Positions 17,347 to 26,943 of a DNA stretch of 64,000 bases are shown in pieces; the first letter of the stretch is position 1, and each line of letters begins with the position of its first letter. A program made the translations under genes and the position numbers. Source of the stretch: an uncultured Sphingomonadaceae bacterium (GTDB lineage: Bacteria; Pseudomonadota; Alphaproteobacteria; Sphingomonadales; Sphingomonadaceae). The notes below the pieces were generated by a model. The model was not told the DNA's origin. It was given only the letters and a program-made list of their open reading frames with translations, and made no database searches. The stretch covers positions 248,001 to 312,000 of the forward strand of contig CANLCX010000002.1 of assembly GCA_947489315.1 (NCBI GenBank), given 5' to 3'.

Positions 17347-17892
17347 ATGTCCATCAACAAAGTTATGGCCGGTGCTTTTGCCGCTGGCGCTCTCTGTCTT
17401 GCGACAAGCGCACAAGCCGAAATGCCGCAAAAAGACCTGCCAATGGAGCGACACGCCGAAAATGCGGTGATGCAGCCGGTTAAAGATATCAATCTTCGGA
17501 AAGACCCGATTCCTGCAAAGCTCCTCACTGTTCAGGATCATCCTTATGATCTGGAGAACATGCGCGGTTGTCGGGCTCTGGGAATCGAGATTGCACAGCT
17601 CGATGATGTGCTTGGCCCCGATATCAATCAGCTACAGGAAGAAAGCCTGGTGGAAAAACGCGAAGAAGGCGTCAGCCGGATTGCCGGTTCCTTGATCGGA
17701 GGCCTCATCCCGTTTCGGGGTGTTGTCCGCGAGCTAAGTGGATCCAATGCAGCAAAGCGCCGCTTTCTAACGGCAATAGCGGCAGGCAACGCTCGGCGGA
17801 GTTTTTTGAAAGGCGTGGCTGTGACAAAAGGCTGCCTCGCCCCTCCCCAACCATTTAAGGTTGCGTTAGCCTATGATCTAAAAGGTTTTTGA
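17347..17892 (+). CDS. Secreted protein, unknown function (paralogue B)
   Basis: 181 residues with signal peptide MSINKVMAGAFAAGALCLA ending at AQAE. It aligns with the preceding gene along its length: MERHAENAVMQPVKDI, PIPAKLLTVQDHPYDLENM, EKREEGVSRIAGSLIGGLIP, FRGVVRELSG and RRSFLKGVAVTKGCLAP. The conserved pair of cysteines and the glycine-rich segment suggest a compact periplasmic fold. The two genes are 46 bases apart and form a tandem duplication that has diverged considerably. AAGGA lies before the ATG. Confidence 0.75.
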   Translation: MSINKVMAGAFAAGALCLATSAQAEMPQKDLPMERHAENAVMQPVKDINLRKDPIPAKLLTVQDHPYDLENMRGCRALGIEIAQLDDVLGPDINQLQEESLVEKREEGVSRIAGSLIGGLIPFRGVVRELSGSNAAKRRFLTAIAAGNARRSFLKGVAVTKGCLAPPQPFKVALAYDLKGF

Positions 17893-17922
17893 GACAATTT
17901 GATGCGTTAAAGGTGCCGGTAC

Positions 17923-18738
17923 TTAGCTTGCTTGCACAATCCAGATACCACCGTCCAACGCAACCCGGCCTCCATCATCATAAGGAGCGAGAGCCTCTTT
18001 CAAAGCAGCCAAAAGCTGGGGCTTCAACACCTCATCAACCTCTCCCAACACTCGGGATGCAGGGCCGATTTGTGATGAAAAATAGACGGCCCCGTCAACA
18101 CCACCGGATTGCGACATGCAAATATCAACGCTATGAGCGATCATCGAAACATCATCAAAACCTGCCTCGGCCAAAATAGCTTTCAGCCTGTCCGAATCTG
18201 CAAATGCAAAAGGACCGGGTGCATAGGGGTCTGTCTCTGGTGCCTCTGGCAATAACGGCTTAATCGCCGCCATGGGAACCATCACCCACTTGTTCAGTTT
18301 CGGGTGATCCCAGCACACAAAAACCATGCGGCCGCCGGGCTTCAAATTGGCTTTGATGTTGGTGAAGGCAGCAACGGGATCATCAAAGAACATCACGCCG
18401 AAACGCGACATGATAAGGTTGAAACCTTCATCGGCACGATATTCGGATGCATCGGCCAATAGGAGTTCACCGCTGCCATTGGCACGCGACCGCGCCAGAT
18501 CAAGCATCGGTTCCGACACATCAACACCAGTGACATCAGCGCCAGCTTCAATCGCAATCAAGCTGGTCTCGCCGGTACCGCACCCAATATCCAAAACGCG
18601 TTCGCCCGGTGCGATAGCAGCAGCATCCATCAACAAGGACGTTACCGGCGCCAACAAAGCATCCATTACGTCCTGTTGTTCCGCCCATTTCAGGCCAGCA
18701 TTATCATTCCAATATTCGATCTGCTCTTCATTGGACAT
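17923..18738 (-). CDS. Class I SAM-dependent methyltransferase
   Basis: 271 residues. Motif I is VLDIGCGTGETSLIAIEAG followed by the acidic VTGVDVSEPMLDLAR, then RFGVMFFDDPVAAF and LKPGGRMVFVCW, the usual Rossmann methyltransferase core. The N-terminal NDNAGLKWAEQQ resembles UbiE/Erg6-like methyltransferases of unknown substrate. It occupies the place after sdhA where sdhB would be expected, separated by 70 bases, so it may or may not be on the sdh transcript. Confidence 0.82.
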   Translation of the reverse strand: MSNEEQIEYWNDNAGLKWAEQQDVMDALLAPVTSLLMDAAAIAPGERVLDIGCGTGETSLIAIEAGADVTGVDVSEPMLDLARSRANGSGELLLADASEYRADEGFNLIMSRFGVMFFDDPVAAFTNIKANLKPGGRMVFVCWDHPKLNKWVMVPMAAIKPLLPEAPETDPYAPGPFAFADSDRLKAILAEAGFDDVSMIAHSVDICMSQSGGVDGAVYFSSQIGPASRVLGEVDEVLKPQLLAALKEALAPYDDGGRVALDGGIWIVQAS

Positions 18739-18808
18739 GATCGGCCTAAACCTCCGCTAAAATGGATGGAAACGGTAACCAGTAACTAGAACAAGGGCTT
18801 GAATATAA

Positions 18809-20641
18809 TCAATAAACCCGCTTCTTCGGTTTCACATATTCCGCTTCGTCGGTCAGTGTATAATCATGGACCGGACGATAGCTGATATCGACTTTGCCGG
18901 TGCCACGCGCCTTATCGGGACCGCCCCAACCATTAAATGTCGCAACCGTGTGCTTCATCCATTCCTTGTCATTACGGTCTTCATAATCTTCCTGCATATG
19001 CGCACCGCGGCTTTCCTTGCGGTTCGCAGCGCTCTCCATTGTCACGACCGCCTGCGCCATCAGGTTATCGAGTTCCAGGGTTTCAATGAGATCGGTATTC
19101 CAAATGAGCGAACGGTCAGAAACACTGACATCGCCCATTTTATTGTTCACCGCCCGCATCTCTTTGACGCCTTGGGCCAGCAATTCGTCATCGCGGAACA
19201 CGGCACAGTTTTTCTGCATCGTCTTCTGCATTTCCAAGCGCAGCGCAGCGGTTGTTGTGCCGCCTTTCGCATAACGGAAATGGTCCAAGCGAGACAGCGA
19301 CAGATCGGCTGAATCTTTCGGCAATGGCTTATGCGAGGTGCCAGGTTTTAGTTTTTCTTTCAAACGCAGACCGGTCGCGCGGCCAAAGACCACAAGATCA
19401 ATCAGCGAGTTGGAGCCAAGACGGTTTGCACCGTGCACCGAAACACAGGCTGCTTCACCCACGGAATAAAGCCCTGGCACCACAGCATCAGGATCATCCT
19501 TCGTTGGATTCACAACTTCGCCATGATAGTTACAGGGTATACCGCCCATGTTGTAATGGACCGTCGGTACCACCGGCAGCGCCTGACGAGTGAGATCCAC
19601 ACCAGCAAAAATCTTACCGGTTTCGGTAATGCCCGGCAGGCGCTCAGCCAGCACGTCCGGAGCGATATGATCGAGGTGGAGATAGATATGATCTTTCTCT
19701 GGTCCAACGCCGCGACCTTCGCGAATTTCTGTTGCCATACAGCGAGACACCACGTCCCGAGACGCGAGATCTTTTGCGCTTGGTGCATAGCGTTCCATGA
19801 AACGCTCGCCTTCGGAGTTGGTCAGATAACCGCCCTCCCCGCGTGCGCCTTCAGTAATCAGCACGCCCGCGCCGTAAATGCCGGTCGGGTGAAACTGAAC
19901 AAATTCCATATCCTGCAGCGGCAGGCCTGCACGCAACGCCATGCCGCCACCATCACCGGTACAAGCATGAGCAGATGTCGCACTATAATAGCAGCGGCCA
20001 GAGCCGCCAGTTGCCAGCACAACTGCATGCGCGCGGAAGCGGTGAATAGAACCGTCTTCCAGACAAATAGCAATGACGCCGCGGCATTCGCCGTCTTCCA
20101 TGATCAAGTCGATTGCGAAATATTCAATGAAGAAATCCGCGTCATATTTCAGGCTCTGTTGATAGAGCGCGTGAAGCATCGCATGACCGGTCCGGTCAGC
20201 CGCAGCACAGGTCCGCTGTACCGGAGGACCGTCGCCCATATTCTGCATATGGCCGCCAAAGGGACGCTGATAGATAGTGCCATCTTCATTACGTGAAAAC
20301 GGTACACCAGCATGCTCAAGCTCATAAACCGCCGCAGGCGCTTCACGGACGAGATATTCAATCGCGTCTTGGTCACCGAGCCAATCAGAACCCTTGACCG
20401 TATCATACATATGCCAGGACCAATGATCCGGCGTGTTGTTACCCAGTGAGGCAGCAATACCGCCCTGTGCCGCAACTGTATGCGAACGAGTTGGGAAAAC
20501 CTTTGTAATACAAGCGGTTTTCAGTCCAGCTTCGGCGGAACCCATGGTTGCGCGCAAACCGGACCCGCCGGCACCGACGACGACTGTGTCGAACGTATGG
20601 TCAATAATCTTATATGCGGGCTTTGAATCTGTGTCAGTCAT
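18809..20641 (-). CDS. sdhA: Succinate dehydrogenase flavoprotein subunit
   Basis: 610 residues. FAD-binding [17 protein letters not shown], the covalent FAD-attachment His in [17 protein letters not shown], substrate-site [20 protein letters not shown], and [20 protein letters not shown] are all present; the C-terminus with [11 protein letters not shown] and [11 protein letters not shown] is complete. It oxidises succinate to fumarate in the TCA cycle and feeds electrons to the iron-sulfur subunit. Its ATG overlaps the sdhD stop (TAATG). The iron-sulfur subunit gene sdhB is not downstream, which is unusual for this operon. Confidence 0.97.
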   Translation of the reverse strand: MTDTDSKPAYKIIDHTFDTVVVGAGGSGLRATMGSAEAGLKTACITKVFPTRSHTVAAQGGIAASLGNNTPDHWSWHMYDTVKGSDWLGDQDAIEYLVREAPAAVYELEHAGVPFSRNEDGTIYQRPFGGHMQNMGDGPPVQRTCAAADRTGHAMLHALYQQSLKYDADFFIEYFAIDLIMEDGECRGVIAICLEDGSIHRFRAHAVVLATGGSGRCYYSATSAHACTGDGGGMALRAGLPLQDMEFVQFHPTGIYGAGVLITEGARGEGGYLTNSEGERFMERYAPSAKDLASRDVVSRCMATEIREGRGVGPEKDHIYLHLDHIAPDVLAERLPGITETGKIFAGVDLTRQALPVVPTVHYNMGGIPCNYHGEVVNPTKDDPDAVVPGLYSVGEAACVSVHGANRLGSNSLIDLVVFGRATGLRLKEKLKPGTSHKPLPKDSADLSLSRLDHFRYAKGGTTTAALRLEMQKTMQKNCAVFRDDELLAQGVKEMRAVNNKMGDVSVSDRSLIWNTDLIETLELDNLMAQAVVTMESAANRKESRGAHMQEDYEDRNDKEWMKHTVATFNGWGGPDKARGTGKVDISYRPVHDYTLTDEAEYVKPKKRVY

Positions 20642-21030
20642 TAAGCGACCACTCCGGTAAAGGCGACCTTGGCGACAGCGAAAATCCCTAGCGCTGCTCC
20701 GCCAATGGCGAAAAAGTTAAGCAAGATGATGATGCCGAATTTCAGGCCGTGATCAGGAATATAATCCTCAATCAATACCTGCAGACCAAGCCGCAGATGC
20801 CAGAAGATGCTGACCAGCATCAACATCATCGGAACCGCAACTAGCGGCGAGGAAAGCCAGCCGATGAGCAGTTCATGTTCGTAATTGGGTAATCTCAGCA
20901 AAGAGATGAGAAGCCATGCGATCAACGCGAGATTACCGACCGCGGTAACCCGTTGAAGGATCCAATGATGCGCGCCGTGCTGGGCAGAGCCAAGACCGCG
21001 AACCTTACCAATATTTGTTCCTGATCCCAT
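20641..21030 (-). CDS. sdhD: Succinate dehydrogenase membrane anchor subunit
   Basis: 129 residues with three membrane helices. [19 protein letters not shown] near the start and [20 protein letters not shown] carry the conserved quinone and haem-side residues of SdhD. With SdhC it anchors the complex and reduces ubiquinone. ATG at 21030 follows the sdhC stop by a few bases; a TTG at 21042 overlaps the sdhC end and is the alternative. It overlaps sdhA by one base. Confidence 0.92.
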   Translation of the reverse strand: MGSGTNIGKVRGLGSAQHGAHHWILQRVTAVGNLALIAWLLISLLRLPNYEHELLIGWLSSPLVAVPMMLMLVSIFWHLRLGLQVLIEDYIPDHGLKFGIIILLNFFAIGGAALGIFAVAKVAFTGVVA

Positions 21031-21034
21031 CGTC

Positions 21035-21433
21035 TTATCCAATCAACTTTGAAGAGATGAAAAACCAGAGAGCAGCAGTTGAAAGCAGCGCCAATACGGG
21101 CACAGCAGCCGACCACAGCTTGTTTGTCTGGAGTTCATAACCTGCCCCGGCATCAAGCACAAAATGGCGCAGGCCGGAATATGTATGTTCGAACAGGGCG
21201 AAGGTCATGCCGATCATCACAATGAAGCCCGGAATGCTGGTCATGATACCGGTGAAAAATTCATAAGATTCCGGTCCAGCGGAGATGCTGTACAACCACC
21301 ACACCAATATCGGTGCGCCGAGCAAGGCGAGTGCATCGCCCGTGGCGCGATGAAGGATGGAGACCAGCATAGCCGGACCCCATTTATAAATTCCCAAATG
21401 CGGCGATAATGGCCGGTTCGTTGGCTTAACCAA
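21035..21433 (-). CDS. sdhC: Succinate dehydrogenase cytochrome b556 subunit
   Basis: 132 residues. NRPLSPHLGIYKWG then SILHRATGDAL hold the ubiquinone-site Ser and Arg, and SGLRHFVLDAG has the haem b ligand His; three helices follow the SdhC pattern. The homologous part starts at VKPTNRPLSPH, and there is no ATG there: a TTG at 21433 is preceded by AGGGGA six bases away, so TTG is very probably the true start. An ATG at 21523 would add about 30 unrelated residues. Confidence 0.9.
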   Translation of the reverse strand: MVKPTNRPLSPHLGIYKWGPAMLVSILHRATGDALALLGAPILVWWLYSISAGPESYEFFTGIMTSIPGFIVMIGMTFALFEHTYSGLRHFVLDAGAGYELQTNKLWSAAVPVLALLSTAALWFFISSKLIG

Positions 21434-21451
21434 TTTTTGTCCCCTGATCAG

Positions 21452-21547
21452 AGACTCCGCAACGCGCTGGAGTCTTTGTAAACGAACCAGTGCTTTAGCG
21501 AAAACGCAGCCGCATGCAAACAAGATAGCGGGGTTTTTCTGCCCCGC
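21452..21547 (-). promoter_or_regulatory. Two hairpins in the sdhC 5' leader
   Basis: AGACTCC (21452-21458) pairs with GGAGTCT (21469-21475), ending a few bases from the sdhC ribosome site, and GCGGGG (21528-21533) pairs with CCCCGC (21542-21547) further upstream. They could be leader structures affecting sdh expression. No promoter was identified with confidence, so the leader may not extend this far. Confidence 0.25.
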
Positions 21548-21672
21548 ATGTCAGGTTTTTATATGCAAAGGCGCGCCGAGCGCATGCGAATCCAGAAAGC
21601 GCTATTAAAAATATCAGCCGTTCGGCATCTCTTGTTGGACCTTTGGCCATCCGCGCCTTATTCACTCGCCGC

Positions 21673-22392
21673 ATGACAGATAGAAAAACACATATTTTAG
21701 TGACAGGCACCAGCCGCGGGATTGGTAAGGCGATACTGGAAAGCTTTGATGGAGCCGATGTGGTGGCGGTGGGCCACAGTACCACTGGCGAAGCGGGGCT
21801 CCTGAAATCCGATTTTTCAGACGCTGATGATGTTTCGCGATTGTGGCAGACAGCGCTGGATCAGCTGAATGGTCGGATTGATGTCCTGATCAATAATGCC
21901 GGAATCTTTGATTCGAACCCACTTACCGAGAGCGACACCGACTGGTTGGAAAGCTGGGGCCGAACCCTGCAAATCAATCTCACTGCGTCGGCGCAACTCT
22001 GTCGATTGGCAGTGCGGCATATGCAGGAACGTGAGGCTGCAGGTCGGATTATAAACATTGCTAGCCGCGCGGCCTATCGCGGCGACAGTCCCGACCATTG
22101 GCACTATGCCGCGTCGAAAGGTGGGATGGTCGCGATGACCAAGACGATCGCCCGCGCCTATGCCAGCGAAGAAATTTTGGCCTTCGCCATCTGCCCCGGT
22201 TTCACCATGACCGGCATGGCGGAAGATTATCTGGAAAGCCGTGGCGGTGAAAAGTTGCTGCGGGACATACCACTCGGCCGCGTTGCCCAGCCTGAAGAAA
22301 TCGCTTCGATGGCGAAATATTGCGCGCTCGATGCGCCGCCATCGATGACGGGCGCCGTGCTCGATGCCAATGGCGCGAGCTTTGTGCGATGA
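21673..22392 (+). CDS. SDR family oxidoreductase
   Basis: 239 residues. Coenzyme loop VTGTSRGIGKAI, VLINNAGIFDSNPL, active-site Ser in INIASRAAYRG and YAASKGG with the Tyr/Lys pair, and a C-terminal PPSMTGAVLDANGASFVR. It is a classical NAD(P)-dependent short-chain dehydrogenase; substrate unknown. The ATG at 21673 is favoured because it begins right before the Rossmann fold; the TTG at 21643 would add ten residues. It overlaps the spermidine synthase-like gene by 4 bases (ATGA), so they are coupled. Confidence 0.85.
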   Translation: MTDRKTHILVTGTSRGIGKAILESFDGADVVAVGHSTTGEAGLLKSDFSDADDVSRLWQTALDQLNGRIDVLINNAGIFDSNPLTESDTDWLESWGRTLQINLTASAQLCRLAVRHMQEREAAGRIINIASRAAYRGDSPDHWHYAASKGGMVAMTKTIARAYASEEILAFAICPGFTMTGMAEDYLESRGGEKLLRDIPLGRVAQPEEIASMAKYCALDAPPSMTGAVLDANGASFVR

Positions 22393-23081
22393 TCGCTCGG
22401 GAACTGATGGGGACCGCCAAGATTCCCGGCGGCAATGAGCATGGCGGCGAATTGCGTCTGTTCCGGCGCGAATTGAAACATGCCGACGAATTTTCAATCA
22501 TGCTGGGGCGCATCGAATTGATGAACAGCCGTTTGAGTGGATCAGAAGAGGCATTGGCCACGCTCAGCTGCGAACGGCTAACGAAACCAAATCCGCGTAT
22601 CCTGATTGGCGGCTATGGCATGGGCTTCACCCTTCGCGCCGCGCAGGCCGTGCTGCCGGACGACGCCACAATCGTGGTCGCCGAGTTGATCCCGGCCATA
22701 TTGGATTGGGCACGCGGCCCAATGCAGGAGCTGGCTGACAACTGCCTCGACGACCCGCGTGTGGAAACGATTATTGGCGATGTCAGTGATATCATAGCCA
22801 ATGCCAGCAATGAATATGATGCCATCTTACTGGATGTCGACAATGGCCCCGATGGCCTGACCCAAGATGATAATGAACAGCTTTATGGTTTCAGCGGGCT
22901 GAGTGCAGCCAAATCAGCGCTGCGGAGCGGCGGCATCCTCGCCATCTGGTCCAGCGCCGCCGACCCAGCATTCACCCGCCGGTTGCAGCAATCGGAATTT
23001 GCGGTCGAAACGAAGACAGTTAGCGCCCGAAGCAATGGCAAAGGGGCCAAACACGTAATCTGGCTGGCCAAAAAACCTTAA
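22389..23081 (+). CDS. Spermidine synthase-like methyltransferase-fold protein
   Basis: 230 residues. GGELRLFRRELKHADEFSIM at the start, RILIGGYGMGFTLRAAQAVL as nucleotide motif, VVAELIPAILDWARG, DPRVETIIGDVSDII, and DAILLDVDNGPDG are the landmarks of the spermine/spermidine synthase fold. The canonical aminopropyltransferase active-site motif is not obvious, so it may act on another substrate or be a plain methyltransferase. It begins within the stop codon of the SDR gene. Confidence 0.7.
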   Translation: MIARELMGTAKIPGGNEHGGELRLFRRELKHADEFSIMLGRIELMNSRLSGSEEALATLSCERLTKPNPRILIGGYGMGFTLRAAQAVLPDDATIVVAELIPAILDWARGPMQELADNCLDDPRVETIIGDVSDIIANASNEYDAILLDVDNGPDGLTQDDNEQLYGFSGLSAAKSALRSGGILAIWSSAADPAFTRRLQQSEFAVETKTVSARSNGKGAKHVIWLAKKP

Positions 23082-23127
23082 CTTCCTTTCACTAGCCGAA
23101 TCCTCAAAGCTCCGCTAACGAGCGCCC

Positions 23128-25002
23128 ATGCTCAATTTTAGCAATATTACAGTGCGCCTTGGCGGCACGGTCATTTTGGACGGCGCAACCGCCGCCCTGC
23201 CCCCTGGCGCACGTGTGGGGATGATTGGCCGCAATGGTGCCGGCAAATCCACCTTGATGAAAGTGGTCGCTGGACTGCTGGAACCGGATGACGGCAATGT
23301 CGGCATACCCAAAGGGGCCCGCATGGGCTATATTGCGCAGGAAGCGCCCGCCGGAGCAGAAACCCCGCTGGACACCGTTTTGGCCGCTGACACAGAACGC
23401 GCGGCGCTGTTATTAGAAGCGGAAACCGCTGACGAACCGGACCGGATTGGCGAAATCCACGAGCGCCTGAATATGATCGAAGCGCATAGCGCCCCTGCCC
23501 GAGCCGCAAAGATCTTGATCGGTCTGGGTTTCGATGAAAAAGCACAGCAACAACCGATGGACAGCTTTTCCGGCGGTTGGCGTATGCGTGTCGCGCTCGC
23601 AGCCCTCCTGTTTTCACAGCCCGAATTGCTGCTGCTCGATGAGCCATCAAATCACCTCGACCTTGAAGCGACTTTGTGGCTGGAAAATTTCCTGACCAGC
23701 TATCAGGCAACTATTTTGGTGATCAGCCATGAGCGGGATTTGCTCAACAATGTCGTCGATCATATCCTCCATCTCCAAGGCGGAAAGACCACGCTCTATC
23801 CCGGCGGCTATGATGCATTTGAAAAACAGCGTGCAGAGCGTCAGGCACAAATGGCCTCATCACGTGAAAAACAATTGGCGCAGCGAGAAAAACTGCAGGC
23901 ATATGTCGATCGCTGGGGCGCCAAAGCCCATAGTGCAAAACAAGCCCAAAGCCGCGTCAAAGCGCTCTCCCGTATGGAGCCGATTGCAGCTGCGATTGAA
24001 GACCCATCGCTCAGCTTTCATTTTCCTAGCCCGGCGGAGCTCAAACCGCCGCTGATCACTTTGGACGATGCTGCTGTCGGTTATGGCGACAATATCATAT
24101 TGTCGGATCTGAACCTGCGCCTCGATCCCGATGATCGCACCGCTCTGCTTGGCCGCAACGGCAACGGCAAAACCACCCTCGCCCGTTTGCTAGCCAGCCA
24201 GCTGGAACCGAAAGCCGGCGCGATGAATAAGTCGGGCAAGCTTACGGTCGGCTATTTCACCCAATATCAAGTCGAAGAGCTGGATACGACCGATACCCCG
24301 CTGGAACATATGACGCGCCTGATGAAGGACGCAAAACCGGGCGCCGTCCGCGCGCAACTGGGTCGGTTCGGTTTTTCCGGTGACAAAGCGACAATGAAAG
24401 TTGGCAAACTGTCTGGCGGCGAACGCGCGCGTCTGGCCTTGGCCTTGATCACACGAGATGCGCCGCATCTGTTGATCTTAGATGAGCCGACAAACCACCT
24501 TGATGTCGATGCCCGCGAAGCCTTGGTGCATGCTTTGAATGAATATACCGGAGCCGTCATTCTCGTCAGCCATGATCGCCACATGCTGGAACTGACCGCC
24601 GATCGTCTGGTCATGGTCGATAGCGGCAAAGCAGCTGAGTTTTCTGGTACACTGAACGATTATACCGATTTTGTACTGGGCAAAAACCAGGCAGCCAAAC
24701 CGACTGCTGGTGGCGGTGGTGGTAACCGCAAGGAAGAGCGCCGTCTGGCCGCCGAACGTCGCAAACAGCAATCAGAATTGCGTAAGGCAGCCGGCACTGC
24801 CGAAAAGAAAATCGAGACACTTGGCAAAAAATTATCCGACATTGATCAGGCGATGTTTGATCCGGCGACGGCGGAACAAGAGTTTGCTGATTTGACGATG
24901 ACCGAATTGATGAAGTTGCGGTCCACAATTCAGGACGAACTCGAGCAAAGTGAAGCCGCTTGGCTAAAAGCCAACGAAGCGTTGGAGACGGCCAATGCTT
25001 AA
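23128..25002 (+). CDS. ABC-F family ATPase
   Basis: 624 residues with two nucleotide-binding domains and no membrane segments. First: GRNGAGKST, signature FSGGWRMRVALAALL, Walker B LLLLDEPSNHLDLEA. Second: GRNGNGKTT, LSGGERARLALAL, LLILDEPTNHLDVDA. A linker rich in basic residues lies between, and a coiled-coil C-terminus (about 550-620) follows. ABC-F proteins act on ribosomes (translation factors or antibiotic-target protection); this one resembles the YheS/Uup housekeeping type. It stands upstream of prmA with a 27-base gap. Confidence 0.9.
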   Translation: MLNFSNITVRLGGTVILDGATAALPPGARVGMIGRNGAGKSTLMKVVAGLLEPDDGNVGIPKGARMGYIAQEAPAGAETPLDTVLAADTERAALLLEAETADEPDRIGEIHERLNMIEAHSAPARAAKILIGLGFDEKAQQQPMDSFSGGWRMRVALAALLFSQPELLLLDEPSNHLDLEATLWLENFLTSYQATILVISHERDLLNNVVDHILHLQGGKTTLYPGGYDAFEKQRAERQAQMASSREKQLAQREKLQAYVDRWGAKAHSAKQAQSRVKALSRMEPIAAAIEDPSLSFHFPSPAELKPPLITLDDAAVGYGDNIILSDLNLRLDPDDRTALLGRNGNGKTTLARLLASQLEPKAGAMNKSGKLTVGYFTQYQVEELDTTDTPLEHMTRLMKDAKPGAVRAQLGRFGFSGDKATMKVGKLSGGERARLALALITRDAPHLLILDEPTNHLDVDAREALVHALNEYTGAVILVSHDRHMLELTADRLVMVDSGKAAEFSGTLNDYTDFVLGKNQAAKPTAGGGGGNRKEERRLAAERRKQQSELRKAAGTAEKKIETLGKKLSDIDQAMFDPATAEQEFADLTMTELMKLRSTIQDELEQSEAAWLKANEALETANA

Positions 25003-25029
25003 GTGGATTTTTGACCCGGCCTTAATCCA

Positions 25030-26013
25030 TTGACTGATAGCTGGAAAATCAGCCTGCCCTGCACCCGGGCTGAAGCTGAAACGCTTTCCGAAGATAATTT
25101 GTTCATCAGCTCCAGCGACACTGTGCCGACAATAGTCACCCAAGAGGTCGACGAAAGCAAACCAGATGCTTGGATGATCGATATCTATTGCAACGCGGCA
25201 CCTGACACCGACATGCTGCGAAACATAATGGAACTGTCGCCATCCGCGAAAACGGCAGAGATCGAGCCCATTGTGGAAAAGCTGGCGGATGACGATTGGG
25301 TGACCATGAGCCAGCGGGATTTGGAACCCCTGCGCGCGGGACGTTTTTATGTGCATACGTCAGACAGCCAACCGCTTGGTGATCCGAAAGTCACGAATAT
25401 CTGCATCGATGCCAGCCAAGCCTTTGGTACGGGCCATCATGAGACGACATTAGGCTGCCTGGAAAGCCTTGATCGACTGAAGCGCAATGGCCAATATTAT
25501 CGCAATATTGTCGACGTCGGCACCGGCACGGGCCTACTGGCCTTTGCAGCCCACCATTTGTGGCCAATCGCTCAGATTATCGCCAGTGATATCGACCCGG
25601 TCGCGATACAAGTCAGCGAAGAAAATGCAGCGGTAAATGGCATTGCTATCGGGACAATGCCGCATGCAATAAAATTACTCACTAGTAATGGCCTTGACCA
25701 TGCGACAATTGGTCGGCGCGCACCCTATGACCTGATCATCGCCAATATATTGGCGGGCCCGCTCATCGCCCTCGCTCCGCAAATCGCTAATGCCGCAGCG
25801 CCAAACACCGTTTTGATCCTGGCTGGCCTATTGAAAGCACAACAGTCCGACGTCGTGCATGCCTATATCAGGGCTGGTTTCCGTTTACGCGATGTCCGGG
25901 TAGAGAATGAATGGCCCTGCCTTACATTTGTCAAAGCCCGGGAATATGGTCCTGCCAAAACCCGCAAAACTATCCGATCCCCTTTGGCATCAGACTATTT
26001 TGGCGAGTGCTGA
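25030..26013 (+). CDS. prmA: Ribosomal protein L11 methyltransferase
   Basis: 327 residues. The C-terminal domain has IVDVGTGTGLLAFAAHH for SAM binding, ASDIDPVAIQVSEENA and the characteristic DLIIANILAGPLIALAP; upstream is ASQAFGTGHHETT, a conserved PrmA motif. It methylates lysine and the N-terminal amine of ribosomal protein L11. The start is a TTG at 25030 giving TDSWKISLPC; no ATG is close. It sits after the ABC-F gene, another ribosome-linked product. Confidence 0.9.
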   Translation: MTDSWKISLPCTRAEAETLSEDNLFISSSDTVPTIVTQEVDESKPDAWMIDIYCNAAPDTDMLRNIMELSPSAKTAEIEPIVEKLADDDWVTMSQRDLEPLRAGRFYVHTSDSQPLGDPKVTNICIDASQAFGTGHHETTLGCLESLDRLKRNGQYYRNIVDVGTGTGLLAFAAHHLWPIAQIIASDIDPVAIQVSEENAAVNGIAIGTMPHAIKLLTSNGLDHATIGRRAPYDLIIANILAGPLIALAPQIANAAAPNTVLILAGLLKAQQSDVVHAYIRAGFRLRDVRVENEWPCLTFVKAREYGPAKTRKTIRSPLASDYFGEC

Positions 26014-26017
26014 ACGC

Positions 26018-26914
26018 TTAAACGACGACAGCCTTACCTGACTGCGCGCTGGGATGATCCTGCGTGCCACGCGTCAGCACCTCATCGCCCTCGACAATAT
26101 CAGCAATCGCAATATCAGCCATGCCCGATATTTTCTCGTAAACCGGCTTAAAATCGGTCTCGACAGTCACGCGTAACAGCTCATCCAGACTGGGAATGAC
26201 AAAGTAATTCTGCTGGAAATCATCGATCCGATATTCGGTCCGCAACACCCGCTCCAGATCAAACATGATGCGATTGGGACTATCATCATCCAGCGCGAAA
26301 ACACTTTCGCCAAAGCTGGAGACAATGCCAGCGCCATAGATACGCAAACCGTCCGCTTCCTGAATCAAACCAAATTCGACCGTATACCAATAGAGCCGGG
26401 CCAGTTGTTTCAAGGTGCCGAAATTCAGCGCCCGAAGGCCGCCTCGCCCATAGGCCTCCATATAGTCGGCAAAACGTTGATCCGCGAGCATTGGCACGTG
26501 ACCGAAAACGTCATGGAAAATATCGGGCTCTTGCAGATAATCTAGTTGATCAGGCCGCCTAATAAAATTGCCGGATACAAAGCGGCGATTGGCGAGATGA
26601 TCAAAAAACACATCATCTGGCACCAGTCCCGGCACGGCAACGACCTGCCATCCGGTCGCGTCCATCAATATTCGGTTGAGTTCGTCAAAATCCGGAATGC
26701 CTGGCTTTGATAGGTGCAAGATATCAATTCCGTCGAGAAAGGCCTGTGCCGCGCGGCCGGGCAACATTTCCCGCTGACGCGCGAAAAGCGTGTCCCAGGT
26801 ATTATGGTCTTCTGCGCTATAAGCAGACCAGTTCTGGTCAATCGTCCAGTCAGCATTTGCCTGCGCTGGCGGCTTGTCATAGACATGGGATTCTGGATCG
26901 GGGGCTGTCAACAT
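26018..26914 (-). CDS. phhA: Phenylalanine 4-monooxygenase
   Basis: 298 residues of the aromatic amino acid hydroxylase catalytic domain. The iron-binding pair HDVFGHVPML (two His) and the Glu in WYTVEFGL are intact, as are FIRRPDQLDYLQEPD and SSFGESVFAL for pterin and substrate binding. It hydroxylates phenylalanine to tyrosine using tetrahydropterin and oxygen, in the cytoplasm, as the entry to aromatic degradation. No pterin recycling or homogentisate genes are adjacent. It is divergent from the DUF2459 gene with 29 bases between the starts. Confidence 0.95.
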   Translation of the reverse strand: MLTAPDPESHVYDKPPAQANADWTIDQNWSAYSAEDHNTWDTLFARQREMLPGRAAQAFLDGIDILHLSKPGIPDFDELNRILMDATGWQVVAVPGLVPDDVFFDHLANRRFVSGNFIRRPDQLDYLQEPDIFHDVFGHVPMLADQRFADYMEAYGRGGLRALNFGTLKQLARLYWYTVEFGLIQEADGLRIYGAGIVSSFGESVFALDDDSPNRIMFDLERVLRTEYRIDDFQQNYFVIPSLDELLRVTVETDFKPVYEKISGMADIAIADIVEGDEVLTRGTQDHPSAQSGKAVVV

Positions 26915-26943
26915 GGCACCATCCTACAGTAGAAAAGGTTTCA

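Noticed and set aside
19433-20296. 287-codon plus-strand frame opposite sdhA
   Set aside because: Shadow of the highly conserved sdhA gene, no protein family features.
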